Assembly (NCBI GenBank): GCA_005777805.1
Contig: SXLG01000074.1
Location: 1 to 32,113 of the forward strand
DNA from: Pseudomonadota bacterium
GTDB lineage: Bacteria; Desulfobacterota; Binatia; UBA12015
Direction of reading: 5' to 3'
Length of the DNA: 32,113 nt
The notes beneath the pieces are model-generated. The model was not told the DNA's origin. It saw only the letters and a list, made by a program, of their open reading frames with translations, and did not search any database. How positions within the stretch are numbered: position 1 is the first letter of the stretch; each line of letters starts with the position of its first letter. The position numbers and the translations under genes were made by a program. Positions 15,506 through 23,706 of this stretch are shown here, in pieces.

Positions 15506-16711
15506 CTAGGGAATGACGCCCGCCTCCTTCAGCGCGCCGATACGCTCCCAGTCGTAGCCGAGCTCGCACAGCACCTCCTCGGTGTGCTGGCCGGCCTCGG
15601 GCGACTGGCGCGCCACCGTGCAAGGGGTGCCGAGGAAATCGACGGGTGACGCCAGCTGCTCGGGTCGGCCAAGCGCGGCCTCGAAGGGAACGATCGCACC
15701 CGTGGCGCGCACCTGCGGGTCATCGGCGATCTCGTCGCAGCTCTGCACCGGCGCCCACCAGACGTTCTCGCGGTCGAAGATCTGTTGCCACTCGTCACGT
15801 GGACGGGCGCCGATGATCACATCGAGCAGATCGACCACGAAAGGAGCGTTCTCGCGCCGCACGACGATATTGCGCGTGCGCGCGTCGTCGAGCAGATCGA
15901 GTCGTTCGATGGCGCGACAGACGTCGGGCCAGTGCCGGTCGGCCTCCAGCCCGATCAGCCAGAGCCAGCGCCCACAGCCGGCGCGATAGGCGTTGGCGAT
16001 CGGATTCGGTGCATTACGACGCGTTCCGGGCGGTGCGACGTGGCCGTAGCGCAGGCGCGTCGCGACATCCCAGCCCATGACGTAGAGCCCGGTGCGGAGC
16101 AGCGATGCCGAGACGTGCTGGCCCGCGTGGGTGCGGCCGCGCGCGACGAGCGCGGCGCAGATCGCCGACGCGGCGGCCAGGGCCGTCGTATGGTCGCCCA
16201 TGCCGCCGCGCTGGATCGGGGGCTCGGCTCCGGCCGGCGTCAGCATCGCTGCCACCCCGGCGCGTGCCCAGAAGGCGCCGATGTCGTAGGCGGGGCGGTC
16301 GCGCTCGGGGCCCGCGATGCCGTAGCCCGTCACCGAGCAGGTGATGAGCCGCGGGTGGTCGCGGCGCAGCGCGTCGAAGCCGAGCCCGAGCGCGTCAAGC
16401 GCTGGCAGGCGGAGATTCGAGACGAACACGTCGGCGCGCGCCACGAGTTGGCGGGCGATCGCGAGTCCTTCGGCGTGCTTGAGGTCGAGAACGATCGAGC
16501 GCTTGCCGCGATTGTCGAGTTCGAAGGGCGGATTCATCGGCGCGTCGATCCCGACCGCGCTCTGGAAGATGCCGCGGAAAGGATCGCCGGCGGGCGGCGG
16601 TTCGATCTTGATGACCGCAGCCCCCCAGTCGGCCAGAAGCCCGGCCGTGGCCGGTCCGGCCACCCAGAATCCGAGTTCCACCACGCGGATACCCTCGAGC
16701 GGTCCGTTCAT
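15506..16711 (-). CDS. CaiB/BaiF (family III) CoA-transferase
   Basis: 401 residues from ATG 16711. The N-terminus LEGIRVVELGFWVAGPATAGLLADWGA is, in broken form, the classic family III opening. DNRGKRSIVLDLK and the catalytic aspartate Asp173 in GGMGDHTTAL are present, and the C-terminus ends in the usual short CELGYDWERI segment. Such enzymes move CoA between acyl groups in the cytoplasm as interlocked dimers, via an aspartyl-CoA anhydride. They serve in activating carboxylic acids such as carnitine, bile acids, oxalate or aromatic succinates. No dedicated partner (acyl-CoA dehydrogenase or hydratase) is adjacent, so the acid is unknown. No ribosome site is obvious. Confidence 0.93.
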   Translation of the reverse strand: MNGPLEGIRVVELGFWVAGPATAGLLADWGAAVIKIEPPPAGDPFRGIFQSAVGIDAPMNPPFELDNRGKRSIVLDLKHAEGLAIARQLVARADVFVSNLRLPALDALGLGFDALRRDHPRLITCSVTGYGIAGPERDRPAYDIGAFWARAGVAAMLTPAGAEPPIQRGGMGDHTTALAAASAICAALVARGRTHAGQHVSASLLRTGLYVMGWDVATRLRYGHVAPPGTRRNAPNPIANAYRAGCGRWLWLIGLEADRHWPDVCRAIERLDLLDDARTRNIVVRRENAPFVVDLLDVIIGARPRDEWQQIFDRENVWWAPVQSCDEIADDPQVRATGAIVPFEAALGRPEQLASPVDFLGTPCTVARQSPEAGQHTEEVLCELGYDWERIGALKEAGVIP

Positions 16712-16761
16712 GCGGGTTGCGTATCACGCCCGGCCCGCCTCCCGCGTGTCGCCCAGTCGCC

Positions 16762-16866
16762 GGCCCCGGGGCCATGCCAAACCAGGACCAGCGCAGCGTC
16801 GGAGCACGCCCGAGAGCCGGTCCGGCCTGGGGCCATGCCGAATCAGGGCCGGCACAGCATCGAGTC
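16762..16866 (+). repeat. 61-bp-spaced duplication upstream of the CoA-transferase gene
   Basis: 16771-16805 and 16832-16866 match at about 26 of 35 bases with a 61-bp offset, sharing GCCATGCC and CAGG. They lie in the 288-bp spacer between the CoA-transferase start (16711) and the end of the FG-GAP gene (17000), which otherwise shows nothing recognisable. A short GCCATGCCG-AT string here also appears in the repeat at 24225, a weak hint of relation. Confidence 0.5.
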
Positions 16867-16999
16867 GCGCTTGCCGCCGGTCCCGGCGCGCGGCCGAGTC
16901 GAGCCAGTGCCAGTCTAGCGTCGATTTGCGCCCGGCCACCGCGAGCCGGCCCAGCCTCGGATCAGGGTCGTGTCGTCTCCCGCCCGCGGCGGACTCTGC

Positions 17000-18280
17000 T
17001 CAGGGCTTGGGGGCCGGGGCGGCGGGCAGACGGCCCTCGTTGACGTTCCAGGAAAAATCGCCGGCCGCGAGCGGCGCCAGCACCTTCTTCTCGAAGCCCT
17101 CGCCCTTGCGGGTGTAGGCGCGCAACTCGTTCTGGTCCTCTGCGGCTACCACGATGTCGAGCGGTGCAGCGCCGTCGATCTCCGCCAGCAGCACGGGCTG
17201 CTCGAAGCCCGAGGATTTACCGTCTATCAAGACACGCTTCCAGCCGGTGTCGGTCTGCTCGAGCAGCCAGAGGCCCGACATCATGGTGCCGGCGACGAGA
17301 TCGGCCTTGCCGTCACCGGTCACGTCGCCTGCTGCGGTGGCGCGGCTCAGTCCGTCGGGCAGGGTCGAGACCACCGTGTTCGTGGTCTTGTCGTCTTTCC
17401 CCCATTTGTATTGCTTGATGGTCACCTCGCGAACCAGGCGCCCCTGCTCGAACGCGCCCTCCCAGTCGATGAAGAGTTCGGCACGTCCGTCACGGTCCGT
17501 GTCGGCGGCGAGGATCTCCTTGGCGTGCGTGTCGCCCGGCGCATCGACGATCGAACGCGACCACGCGCCGGCCTTGCCGCGGCGGTACATCGTCACCTCG
17601 CCGAGTTGCTTCTCGCGCAGGCGGTTGGGCTTGCTCGGCGTGGCGAAGATCTCGAGTGAACCGTCGCCCTCGACGTCGCCGAGTTCGATCTCGTGGACGA
17701 AGGTGCTCGTCGTCCGGTCGATCTCCTCGACACGCCAGTTTTCGTCCGGATGCACGATCGCGATGACGCCCTGATCATGGGTCGCGATGACGATCTCGCT
17801 CTTGCCGTCGCCATCGACGTCGCCGACCTCGAAGTCGCGCAACCGGTTGGCCTTGCCTCCGAAGACGGGGTGCCAGCGCGTCTCGGCCGTCCATTTGCCG
17901 TCGGCGCCGCGCGTCCAGGTCTTGAGCAGAGCTTCGTTGCCCCCGATCGTCAGCAACTTGCCGTCGAGGATGACCGCTTTGTGGAAAACATTGCTCTCGG
18001 GGTCTTCGAGGATCTCGACAGTCCAGCCGCTCGGCGCCTGGCGGACGATGGTAAGTCGGGCCGGGCCGGGATCGGACGTGGTCGTGCCGTCGGCCTGCGG
18101 CGTATTGACGAAATGGGCCTGTGACACGAGCAGGACACGGTCGCCCCCGTCTCCGGCGGCTGTGTCTGGCGCGGCGGGGTGCGCCGGGGAGCCTGAGAGA
18201 AGTGTCGCACCGAGCGCGAGGCCGGCACCAGCCGACACGACGCGCACCCTTGAACGAAGGCCTGGGGCCGGAACAATCAT
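17000..18280 (-). CDS. Secreted FG-GAP/VCBS repeat protein
   Basis: About 426 residues from ATG 18280; TTG 18301 would add seven. Residues 1-35 look like a signal peptide (VRVVSAGAGLALGATLLSG). The mature protein is built of beta-propeller-type FG-GAP repeats with calcium-loop signatures: GDVDGDGKSEIVIA, GDVEGDGSLEIFA, ADTDRDGRAELFI and GDVTGDGKADLVAG, with a degenerate fifth at AEIDGAAPLDIVVA. Such propellers act as extracellular binding or adhesion scaffolds. No catalytic domain is attached. It is divergent from rpmG, with about 190 bp between starts. A calcium-binding propeller is well supported; the partner is not. Confidence 0.85.
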   Translation of the reverse strand: MIVPAPGLRSRVRVVSAGAGLALGATLLSGSPAHPAAPDTAAGDGGDRVLLVSQAHFVNTPQADGTTTSDPGPARLTIVRQAPSGWTVEILEDPESNVFHKAVILDGKLLTIGGNEALLKTWTRGADGKWTAETRWHPVFGGKANRLRDFEVGDVDGDGKSEIVIATHDQGVIAIVHPDENWRVEEIDRTTSTFVHEIELGDVEGDGSLEIFATPSKPNRLREKQLGEVTMYRRGKAGAWSRSIVDAPGDTHAKEILAADTDRDGRAELFIDWEGAFEQGRLVREVTIKQYKWGKDDKTTNTVVSTLPDGLSRATAAGDVTGDGKADLVAGTMMSGLWLLEQTDTGWKRVLIDGKSSGFEQPVLLAEIDGAAPLDIVVAAEDQNELRAYTRKGEGFEKKVLAPLAAGDFSWNVNEGRLPAAPAPKP

Positions 18281-18423
18281 GGGTGGCGATGGTAGGGACA
18301 AGGGCCTGCCGCGGGCAAGCGCCGAACCGGCACTCGGGCCGAGGCCGCCCTCGGCGATGGAGCCCCGGTGGCCGAGTCCGGGTTGCGGCCCACGGCTGGC
18401 TCTGCGAAGAGATCGCCGGGCAT

Positions 18424-18439
18424 CGTCCCCCCGGGGACG
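18424..18439. other. Short GC hairpin in the rpmG leader
   Basis: CGTCCCC-CC-GGGGACG, 7-bp perfect arms with a 2-base loop, ends 27 bp before the L33 start codon. It might be a leader hairpin or the end of an upstream transcript; there is no U-run. No further evidence of regulation. Confidence 0.25.
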
Positions 18440-18466
18440 GGGCTCGCAGACCCGCTGGAGTACGAT

Positions 18467-18622
18467 ATGCGCGAACTCGTGAGACTTTCATCGACTGCCG
18501 GAACCGGCCACTTCTACGTGACCACCAAGAACCCCAAGAAGAAGACCGACAAGCTCACGCTCAAGAAATACGACCCGGTGGTGCGCAAGCACGTCGAGTA
18601 CAAGGAAGCCAAGCTCCGCTGA
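18467..18622 (+). CDS. rpmG: 50S ribosomal protein L33
   Basis: 51 residues from ATG 18467, with GGAG a few bases upstream; longer in-frame starts would add residues absent from L33. The sequence follows the family closely: [20 protein letters not shown], then [15 protein letters not shown] and a basic end VEYKEAKLR. It is the zinc-independent form: the paired CxxC motifs of C+ L33 are absent. It is a component of the large ribosomal subunit near the E site. It stands outside any ribosomal operon, next to a ferredoxin gene 64 bp downstream, which is common for rpmG. Confidence 0.95.
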   Translation: MRELVRLSSTAGTGHFYVTTKNPKKKTDKLTLKKYDPVVRKHVEYKEAKLR

Positions 18623-18686
18623 ACAGGCGGAACGGGAGCGCGCGGTTGGGCCGGCAGGCGCCACCGGGCGCTCCGGGGAGCAGCCG

Positions 18687-18884
18687 ATGGGCATGAAAAT
18701 CGTCATCGACTACGACCGCTGCGAATCGAACGCGATCTGCATGCAGGTCTGCCCCGAAGTGTTCGAGATCCGGGCCGACGACAACCTCTACCTGACCACC
18801 GAGACGCCGGACGAGAGCCTGCGCGCCAAGCTGCGGGAGGCCGTCCGCCGCTGTCCCCGCCAGGCGATCTCGATCGTCGAGTGA
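18687..18884 (+). CDS. 3Fe-4S-type ferredoxin
   Basis: 65 residues from ATG 18687 (ATG 18693 possible), with GGGGAG upstream. Cysteines are at 12, 18, 22 and 56 in the pattern C-x5-C-x3-C-P ... C-P. The position where 4Fe-4S ferredoxins have the second cysteine is Asn15, which marks the single-cluster 3Fe-4S (or variable-ligand) ferredoxins that donate electrons to cytochromes P450 and related oxygenases. It is cytoplasmic. No P450 lies in the window, so the partner would be elsewhere. The diiron oxygenases here are alternative electron acceptors, but that is only inference. Confidence 0.9.
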   Translation: MGMKIVIDYDRCESNAICMQVCPEVFEIRADDNLYLTTETPDESLRAKLREAVRRCPRQAISIVE

Positions 18885-18912
18885 GATCGCCACCGCGCGT
18901 GGCGACCGCGCC

Positions 18913-20064
18913 TCAGTCCGTCTGACCGAGCAGGGCCGCGAAGAACGCGCTGGCTCGCTCGACCTGATCGATCGCCACCCACTCGTCGGCGGTGTGCGCC
19001 TGGGCGATCGAGCCGGGCCCGAAGACGAGTGCGGGGATGCCGTGCGCGGCCAGCACGCCGGCATCGGTGCCGAAGCTCGCGACATCCCAGCGCACGGGGA
19101 GACCCGCCGCCGCGAGTGCCTGCGCGCAGGCGGCTTCGCCGGGGTGCCCCCCGGAGGGCCGTTCGAGGGCCGGCTTCTCGAGTCGCCACCACTCGATCGC
19201 GGCGTCATCGCCGGCGACTTGACGCAGCAGGGCAGCGATTTCGTTGTGTACCCGCGCCGGCTCCTCGTGCGGCAGCAGGCGGCGGTCGAGCAGGAACCAA
19301 CCCGAGTCGGGGACGATGTTCTCTGCGTGCCCAGCCGCTGCGAGATCGACCGAGAGTGTGGCCGGGCCGAGTTCCGGATCGGTGTCCTGTACAAGTCCGG
19401 CCGCGTGCGCGTCGAGCGCCAGCACGCAGCGGGCGAGGGTGACGAGCGCATTGCGGCCCTCCCCCGGAATAGATGCATGACAGGCGCGGCCGCGCACGCC
19501 GACGCGGGCGTGCACCACCCCCTTGTGGCGGCCGACGAGCCTCAGGTCGGTCGGTTCGGTGGCCAGTGCCCAGTCGATCCGGCGTCCAGCGAGGTGCGTC
19601 AGGACCTGAGCCACGCCCGCGCTTGCGACTTCCTCGTCGGCCTCGCCGACCACGATCACGTTCCGCGTCGGCTTGCCGCGGGCGAGCACGCGCTCGAGCG
19701 CGGCCAGTAGTGCCGCCATGCCGGCCTTGGTGTCGCACGAGCCGCGCCCGGAGACGCGTCCGTCGGCGAGGCGCGGCTCGAACGGGTCGATGACCATGCC
19801 GTCCACCGCGACGGTGTCGAGGTGCGAGGCGATGAGCACGGTGTCGGCCGTATCGGAGACGTGGATTTCACCCACGACGCTCTGCCGATGGGGCGGACCG
19901 AGCAGGGTCGCGTCGATGCCGAGCCGGCCGAGGCGGGCGGCGACGTCTGCGGCGTAGCGGCTCTCGCCGGCAATCGCCGCCGGCACCCGACCGTCACGTC
20001 CGGGATTGACGGACGGGATCGCGATCAGATCGCGCAGGATCTCGATGCTGCGAGACAAGGGCAC
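18913..20064 (-). CDS. M20-family metallopeptidase (ArgE/DapE/CPG2 type)
   Basis: About 383 residues from GTG 20064; TTG 20058 is the alternative, and the longer open frame upstream runs into repeat DNA and is unlikely to be coding. Two-zinc ligands and catalytic residues appear in order: His81 and Asp83 (ASHLDTV), Asp111 (GRGSCDTKAG), Glu144-Glu145 (GEADEEVA), Glu170 (LATEPTD) and a C-terminal His in QAHTADEW. The dimerisation domain lies between about 185 and 290 (GRACHASIPGEG). The family removes N-acyl groups or cleaves small peptides in the cytoplasm, as in acetylornithine deacetylase. No arginine or lysine biosynthesis genes are near, so the substrate is open. Confidence 0.9.
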   Translation of the reverse strand: MPLSRSIEILRDLIAIPSVNPGRDGRVPAAIAGESRYAADVAARLGRLGIDATLLGPPHRQSVVGEIHVSDTADTVLIASHLDTVAVDGMVIDPFEPRLADGRVSGRGSCDTKAGMAALLAALERVLARGKPTRNVIVVGEADEEVASAGVAQVLTHLAGRRIDWALATEPTDLRLVGRHKGVVHARVGVRGRACHASIPGEGRNALVTLARCVLALDAHAAGLVQDTDPELGPATLSVDLAAAGHAENIVPDSGWFLLDRRLLPHEEPARVHNEIAALLRQVAGDDAAIEWWRLEKPALERPSGGHPGEAACAQALAAAGLPVRWDVASFGTDAGVLAAHGIPALVFGPGSIAQAHTADEWVAIDQVERASAFFAALLGQTD

Positions 20065-20160
20065 GGCGGGTCGCGACGCTCGGCGCCGGTACGGATCCCG
20101 GCGCGCGTCGCTCCCCGGTCTTGCCAGCGCCGGCTCGGTTGCGCAATCGGCGCGCTTCTC

Positions 20161-20376
20161 GTTGGACGTTCGTGCTGCGGCGACCGGCGGACGACGAAGT
20201 AGGCTGAACATCCGAGATCGGGCGCGCACCGCGTCGGACGTTCGTGCTGCGGCGACGCCACTGGACGTCCGGCACCTGCTCGTTTTGGCAGGGTTCGCCA
20301 CACCCAGGCTGCCCCGGGCGGCGGGCCTATCGGGCCGCGTCCGGCACCCTCTCGTTCAGGCAGGGATCGCCACGGG
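20161..20376 (-). repeat. 72-bp tandem repeat series at the 3' end of the COQ4-like gene
   Basis: Blocks recur every 72 bp. 20161-20184 and 20233-20256 match at 23 of 24 bases. 20269-20301 and 20341-20373 match at 28 of 33, the latter including the stop codon and last codons of the COQ4-like gene. Three units (20161, 20233, 20305) are traceable, with different parts preserved in each pair. The array fills most of the spacer upstream of the M20 peptidase gene, so it also supplies that gene's leader. Confidence 0.85.
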
Positions 20377-21153
20377 TTGGCGGTATTCGATCACCTGCTC
20401 GCGGCGTGGGCCGACGGCGACGGCGACTCCGCCGGGGTGTGCTCTTGCCGGCGACGGCACGCCAAGTCGGTGGCGGACCTCCGCCAGCGGGAGCGGCAAC
20501 AGTTCTTCCCATGCCGTCGGCGCGAGGTCGGGCGTCAGACGGCCACGATGCCAGGCCTCGAGCAGGTAGCGCGGCCAGTGCAGGCGGTCGCGCCAAGGAC
20601 CGACCAGGGCCGCCGCCCCGACGATCAGGGCGATGCCGGCGTTGGGCACTTGCGCCAGGGTGAAGGCCAGCAGCCCGCCCTCGCCGGCGTCGTCCATGCC
20701 GTAGCCCGTCACCACGTGCCAGAGGTCGTGCGCGTCGCGCATGCGATTACCGAACCACTCGTGCTCGTCGTCAACCTCAGGACGCAAGGAAGCGGTTTGC
20801 TTCGTGGCGATCTGCTCGGCCTCGACCAGCCCATCCGCACTGAGCCCGCCGCGCGTCATGAAGTCGAGGTAGGCCCGGCCCAGCGAACCTACGGGCAAGG
20901 CCGCGAGACCCTCGTGGTCGCGCAGCCGATCGATCAGGATTGGCTTCTCGGTCCGCAGGCGCGCGCTCTGGGGAGTGTCGCAGAAGCGGCGGTAGGAGCG
21001 CTCGAAGGCCGGACCGGAGAGCGAGTCCAGGATTTCGAAAACGAGGTCGGTGCGCTCGGGATCGGCGATCAGTCCGCGCACCGCGCGCAACGCCCGCCCC
21101 CAATCCCGGCGACCACGTCCCGCGCTCGCGTGCTCCATCGTTTCTCCCGCCAT
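20356..21153 (-). CDS. COQ4-family ubiquinone biosynthesis protein
   Basis: 265 residues from ATG 21153, with GGAGG 9 bp upstream. The signature zinc motif H-D-x2-H-x11-E is exact: His142, Asp143, His146 and Glu158 in AHDLWHVVTGYG. The helical fold typical of COQ4 surrounds it. In eukaryotes Coq4 organises the coenzyme Q synthome, and recent work assigns it a role in oxidative decarboxylation at C1 of the quinone head precursor. Bacterial homologues are scattered. It follows a 67-residue membrane protein on the same strand by 81 bp, which may anchor it or share its transcript. No other ubi genes are visible nearby. Confidence 0.88.
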   Translation of the reverse strand: MAGETMEHASAGRGRRDWGRALRAVRGLIADPERTDLVFEILDSLSGPAFERSYRRFCDTPQSARLRTEKPILIDRLRDHEGLAALPVGSLGRAYLDFMTRGGLSADGLVEAEQIATKQTASLRPEVDDEHEWFGNRMRDAHDLWHVVTGYGMDDAGEGGLLAFTLAQVPNAGIALIVGAAALVGPWRDRLHWPRYLLEAWHRGRLTPDLAPTAWEELLPLPLAEVRHRLGVPSPARAHPGGVAVAVGPRREQVIEYRQPVAIPA

Positions 21154-21234
21154 CGCTCCGAACCTCCGCAGACTTCACGTTGCCGGTGTCGCTCGGTCGA
21201 GCCGAGCCTCGTCCATCCCGGTTCTGACGTCGCC

Positions 21235-21438
21235 CTAGGCCGCCGCAGCCGCCGTGGCGTCGCGGTCCGAAACCGCCACGATTTCCGTTCGACGGATGTT
21301 GGCACGCGGCGCGCGCGGGAGCGACAGGCCAAGCCCGATCAGCGAGACCGAGAAGGCTGCGATCGCCATCGCCGCCAGCGGCAAGTCGAAGGGGATGGAG
21401 CCGTGCAATGCCATCGTGGGAAGAATCGTCATCATCAT
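21235..21438 (-). CDS. Small single-span membrane protein
   Basis: 67 residues from ATG 21438, with GGAGG 6 bp upstream; ATGs at 21435 and 21432 follow immediately. One hydrophobic segment lies at about residues 19-43 (LPLAAMAIAAFSVSLIGLGL), preceded by a short N-terminus and followed by a basic stretch (PRAPRANIRR) and an Ala-rich tail. That charge pattern predicts N-out, C-in. I do not recognise a family. It lies 81 bp upstream of the COQ4-like gene on the same strand and is probably co-transcribed, so it could be a membrane partner of that protein. The good ribosome site is the main evidence that it is real. Confidence 0.6.
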   Translation of the reverse strand: MMMTILPTMALHGSIPFDLPLAAMAIAAFSVSLIGLGLSLPRAPRANIRRTEIVAVSDRDATAAAAA

Positions 21439-21648
21439 CGTGAACCTCCGCTCCGTCTGCTTCGCACGCCGCGTGCCAGTCTCGGGCGGGCGGCCAGGGA
21501 CCATTTTTCAGGCCTTTTTGGGGCAAGGGCCCTCTGGCCGCATGGTCCAGCGGGCGCTTGGGTGCATGGCGCGGCAGTCACCCAGCGCCTGAACCCCGGC
21601 CTCCGGCGGCGTTCGGCACCGCGATCGCGCCACGATGCCCGGCCGTGT

Positions 21649-22650
21649 ATGCCCTCCGAGGTGAAGATCCTCGTGACCGGTGGTGGCGGCTTCCTGGGCT
21701 CGCATCTTTCTGACGCTCTGCTCGACCGTGGCGACGAGGTCTTTGTCCTCGAGCCGGGGGGCACGACCAAGGTGCGCCACCTGATCGGCCATCCGCGCTT
21801 CCGTGTCGTGCGCGACAGTGTGCTGAGCCTCGATATTCTGGACTCGCTGATCGCGCAGGTCGATCTGGTCTTCCACCACGCGGCGGTGGTCGGCGTTGAG
21901 CACTACGTCGGCGACCCCTACGAAGTGCTGAACGTCAACGTGAACGGCACGCAGAACGTTCTCAAGGCGGCGTTCAAGTACGGGCGCAAGGTGGTGCTCG
22001 CCTCGACCTCCGAGGTCTATGGCCGCAATCCCAAGATCCCCTGGCGCGAAGACGACGACCGCGTACTCGGTTCCACGCGCATCGACCGCTGGTGCTACTC
22101 GACTTCCAAGGCCACCGCCGAGCACCTCTGTTTTGCCTACCGCAAGATGGGCCTGCCGGTGACCATCGTCCGTTATTTCAATATCTACGGGCCGAGACTC
22201 GACAAACTCGACGCCGGCCGGATCATCACGATCTTCATGGGGCAGCTCCTGCGGGGCGAGCCCCTCACGGTGATCGGGGACGGCTTGCAGACGCGCTGCT
22301 TCACCTGGGTCGGCGACGCCATCCGGGCGACCATCCAGGCGGGTGTCGCTCCCGGTACCGAGGGCGGCATCTTCAACATCGGCACCGACGTCGAGACCTC
22401 GATCCTCGAGCTGGCAAAATTGATGATCGAGATCGGCGGCGGGAACTCGACGATCCGCTTCGTCGATCAGCGCGAAGTCTACGGCGAGAGTTACGAGGAC
22501 ATTCCCCGCCGCGTGCCCGATGCCACCCGGATGCGGGAGATTCTCGGCATCACGGCCGAGACGCCGCTGCGCGAGGGGCTTGCCCGGACCATCGAGTCGT
22601 TTCGCGACGAGGTCGCGCCCCGCGGCGTCGCCCGCGCCGCTGGCGCCTGA
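21649..22650 (+). CDS. NAD-dependent epimerase/dehydratase (extended SDR)
   Basis: 333 residues from ATG 21649; GTG 21661 is possible and neither has a clear ribosome site. The N-terminal Rossmann motif is ILVTGGGGFLGSHL (GxxGxxG), followed by HHAAVVGVEHY. The catalytic triad is seen as Ser/Thr in LASTSEVYG (119-121) and Tyr150-x3-Lys154 (YSTSK). RYFNIYGPR and the C-terminal substrate part (TRCFTWVGDAI, FNIGTD) are typical of the UDP-glucuronate decarboxylase / nucleotide-sugar 4-epimerase or 4,6-dehydratase group. It acts on nucleotide sugars in the cytoplasm for envelope or polysaccharide synthesis. No glycosyltransferases neighbour it. The exact sugar is not resolvable. Confidence 0.9.
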   Translation: MPSEVKILVTGGGGFLGSHLSDALLDRGDEVFVLEPGGTTKVRHLIGHPRFRVVRDSVLSLDILDSLIAQVDLVFHHAAVVGVEHYVGDPYEVLNVNVNGTQNVLKAAFKYGRKVVLASTSEVYGRNPKIPWREDDDRVLGSTRIDRWCYSTSKATAEHLCFAYRKMGLPVTIVRYFNIYGPRLDKLDAGRIITIFMGQLLRGEPLTVIGDGLQTRCFTWVGDAIRATIQAGVAPGTEGGIFNIGTDVETSILELAKLMIEIGGGNSTIRFVDQREVYGESYEDIPRRVPDATRMREILGITAETPLREGLARTIESFRDEVAPRGVARAAGA

Positions 22651-22674
22651 CTCCCTCTCGATCTGCCGGCCGGG

Positions 22675-22767
22675 GGCGAGGCGCGTGCGCCTCGCCGGTG
22701 CGACACGCCTGGTGTTTTGGCGTGCCGGGGTGCTCGGTCGCTTCGGGGCGAGCGAGTTTTGCGCTCG
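22675..22767. terminator. Hairpin cluster between convergent epimerase and SDR genes
   Basis: Three inverted repeats follow each other. GGCGAGGCGC-GT-GCGCCTCGCC is at 22675-22696 (10-bp perfect arms). CACGCC...GGCGTG starts near 22702. CGAGCG...CGCTCG at 22749-22767 has a TTTT-containing loop. They lie 25-117 bp after the epimerase stop and 31-123 bp after the SDR stop on the other strand, so a shared bidirectional terminator is likely. No long U-run follows. Confidence 0.5.
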
Positions 22768-22797
22768 GGCGATCGCGCGACGCGCCGGAGAGTTCGA

Positions 22798-23613
22798 TCA
22801 GGGCACCGGAAGGCCGGCGCGTTCGCGGAAACGGCGGCTTGCCAGGAGGCGCGCCAGCATCGCCGGGGCGAGGCGCTTGAACCACCAGGCCAGCCGGGCC
22901 TCGGGCATCGGTACAGCGTAGAGCAGGCCGGCGCGGACCGCCGCCAGCGCGCGGCGCGCGACCTCACCTGCGTCGATGCGGCCGCGCGCCATCTCGCGCG
23001 CCGCCGACGTCACGAGGGCCGCGTCGGGCTCGGCCCACGAACCGAGCAGGTTGGTCTGGAAGAAGGACGGGCAGAGGACGGTCACACCGACACCGTGCGG
23101 GCGCAACTCGGCGTGCAGTGTCTCGGAGAGTGCGACCACGCCGGCTTTCGAAACGTTGTAGGGTCCAAGCAGTGGAGCCGAGAGCAAGCCGGCCAGCGAG
23201 GCGACGTTGAGAATCGCTCCGTGACGCTGGGCGCGCAGGAGCGGCGCGAATACATGGCAGCCGTGGATCACGCCGTCGAGGTTGACCGCGAGCACACGTC
23301 GCCATTCCTCGAGCGCCAACGTGCCGATCGCCCCCCCGCTCACCACACCGGCGTTGTTCACCACCAGATCGACCTGCGGCAGCAGGCGCTGCGCGAGGCG
23401 CCCGAGTTCGACGACCTCCTCGGCGCGGGTGACGTCGATGCGGACGATCTCGGCGTGGCCGCCGCGAGCGACCACGGCCTCGGCCGTCTCGCGGGCCGTG
23501 TCCTCGTTCTGATCGGCCACGACGACGATGCCGCCTGAGCGCGCGATCTCGAGGCAGAGGGCGCGACCGAGGCCGCTGCCGCCGCCCGTGACGATGGCGT
23601 GTCGAATCTCCAT
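22798..23613 (-). CDS. Short-chain dehydrogenase/reductase
   Basis: 271 residues from ATG 23613. Classical SDR marks are all present: the cofactor motif TGGGSGLG (9-16), an acidic Asp34 in VVADQNE favouring NAD(H), NNAG (86-89), the active-site tetrad Asn111, Ser139, Tyr152 and Lys156 (YNVSK), and PSFFQT after the active site. The C-terminal ~40 residues (WWFKRLAPAMLARLL) are amphipathic and might touch the membrane. It oxidises or reduces a hydroxyl/keto group of a lipid- or steroid-like substrate, by analogy with neighbours in the family. It is followed upstream on the same strand by a MAPEG gene 93 bp away, possibly one transcript. Confidence 0.9.
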   Translation of the reverse strand: MEIRHAIVTGGGSGLGRALCLEIARSGGIVVVADQNEDTARETAEAVVARGGHAEIVRIDVTRAEEVVELGRLAQRLLPQVDLVVNNAGVVSGGAIGTLALEEWRRVLAVNLDGVIHGCHVFAPLLRAQRHGAILNVASLAGLLSAPLLGPYNVSKAGVVALSETLHAELRPHGVGVTVLCPSFFQTNLLGSWAEPDAALVTSAAREMARGRIDAGEVARRALAAVRAGLLYAVPMPEARLAWWFKRLAPAMLARLLASRRFRERAGLPVP

Positions 23614-23706
23614 GGTTCGGGTTTCTCTTCTCGCGCGGCGCGACTCGCGACGTCAATCCGTGAGTCTCGCGGGCGGGAGCGAAGCGCCACGCTGCCGCCG
23701 GGGTGG

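Noticed and set aside
20377-21648. Long plus-strand open frame running upstream from the epimerase gene
   Set aside because: It is antisense to the COQ4-like gene with its exact zinc motif and to the small membrane gene; in very GC-rich DNA such frames arise from codon bias. The epimerase Rossmann motif begins right after ATG 21649.
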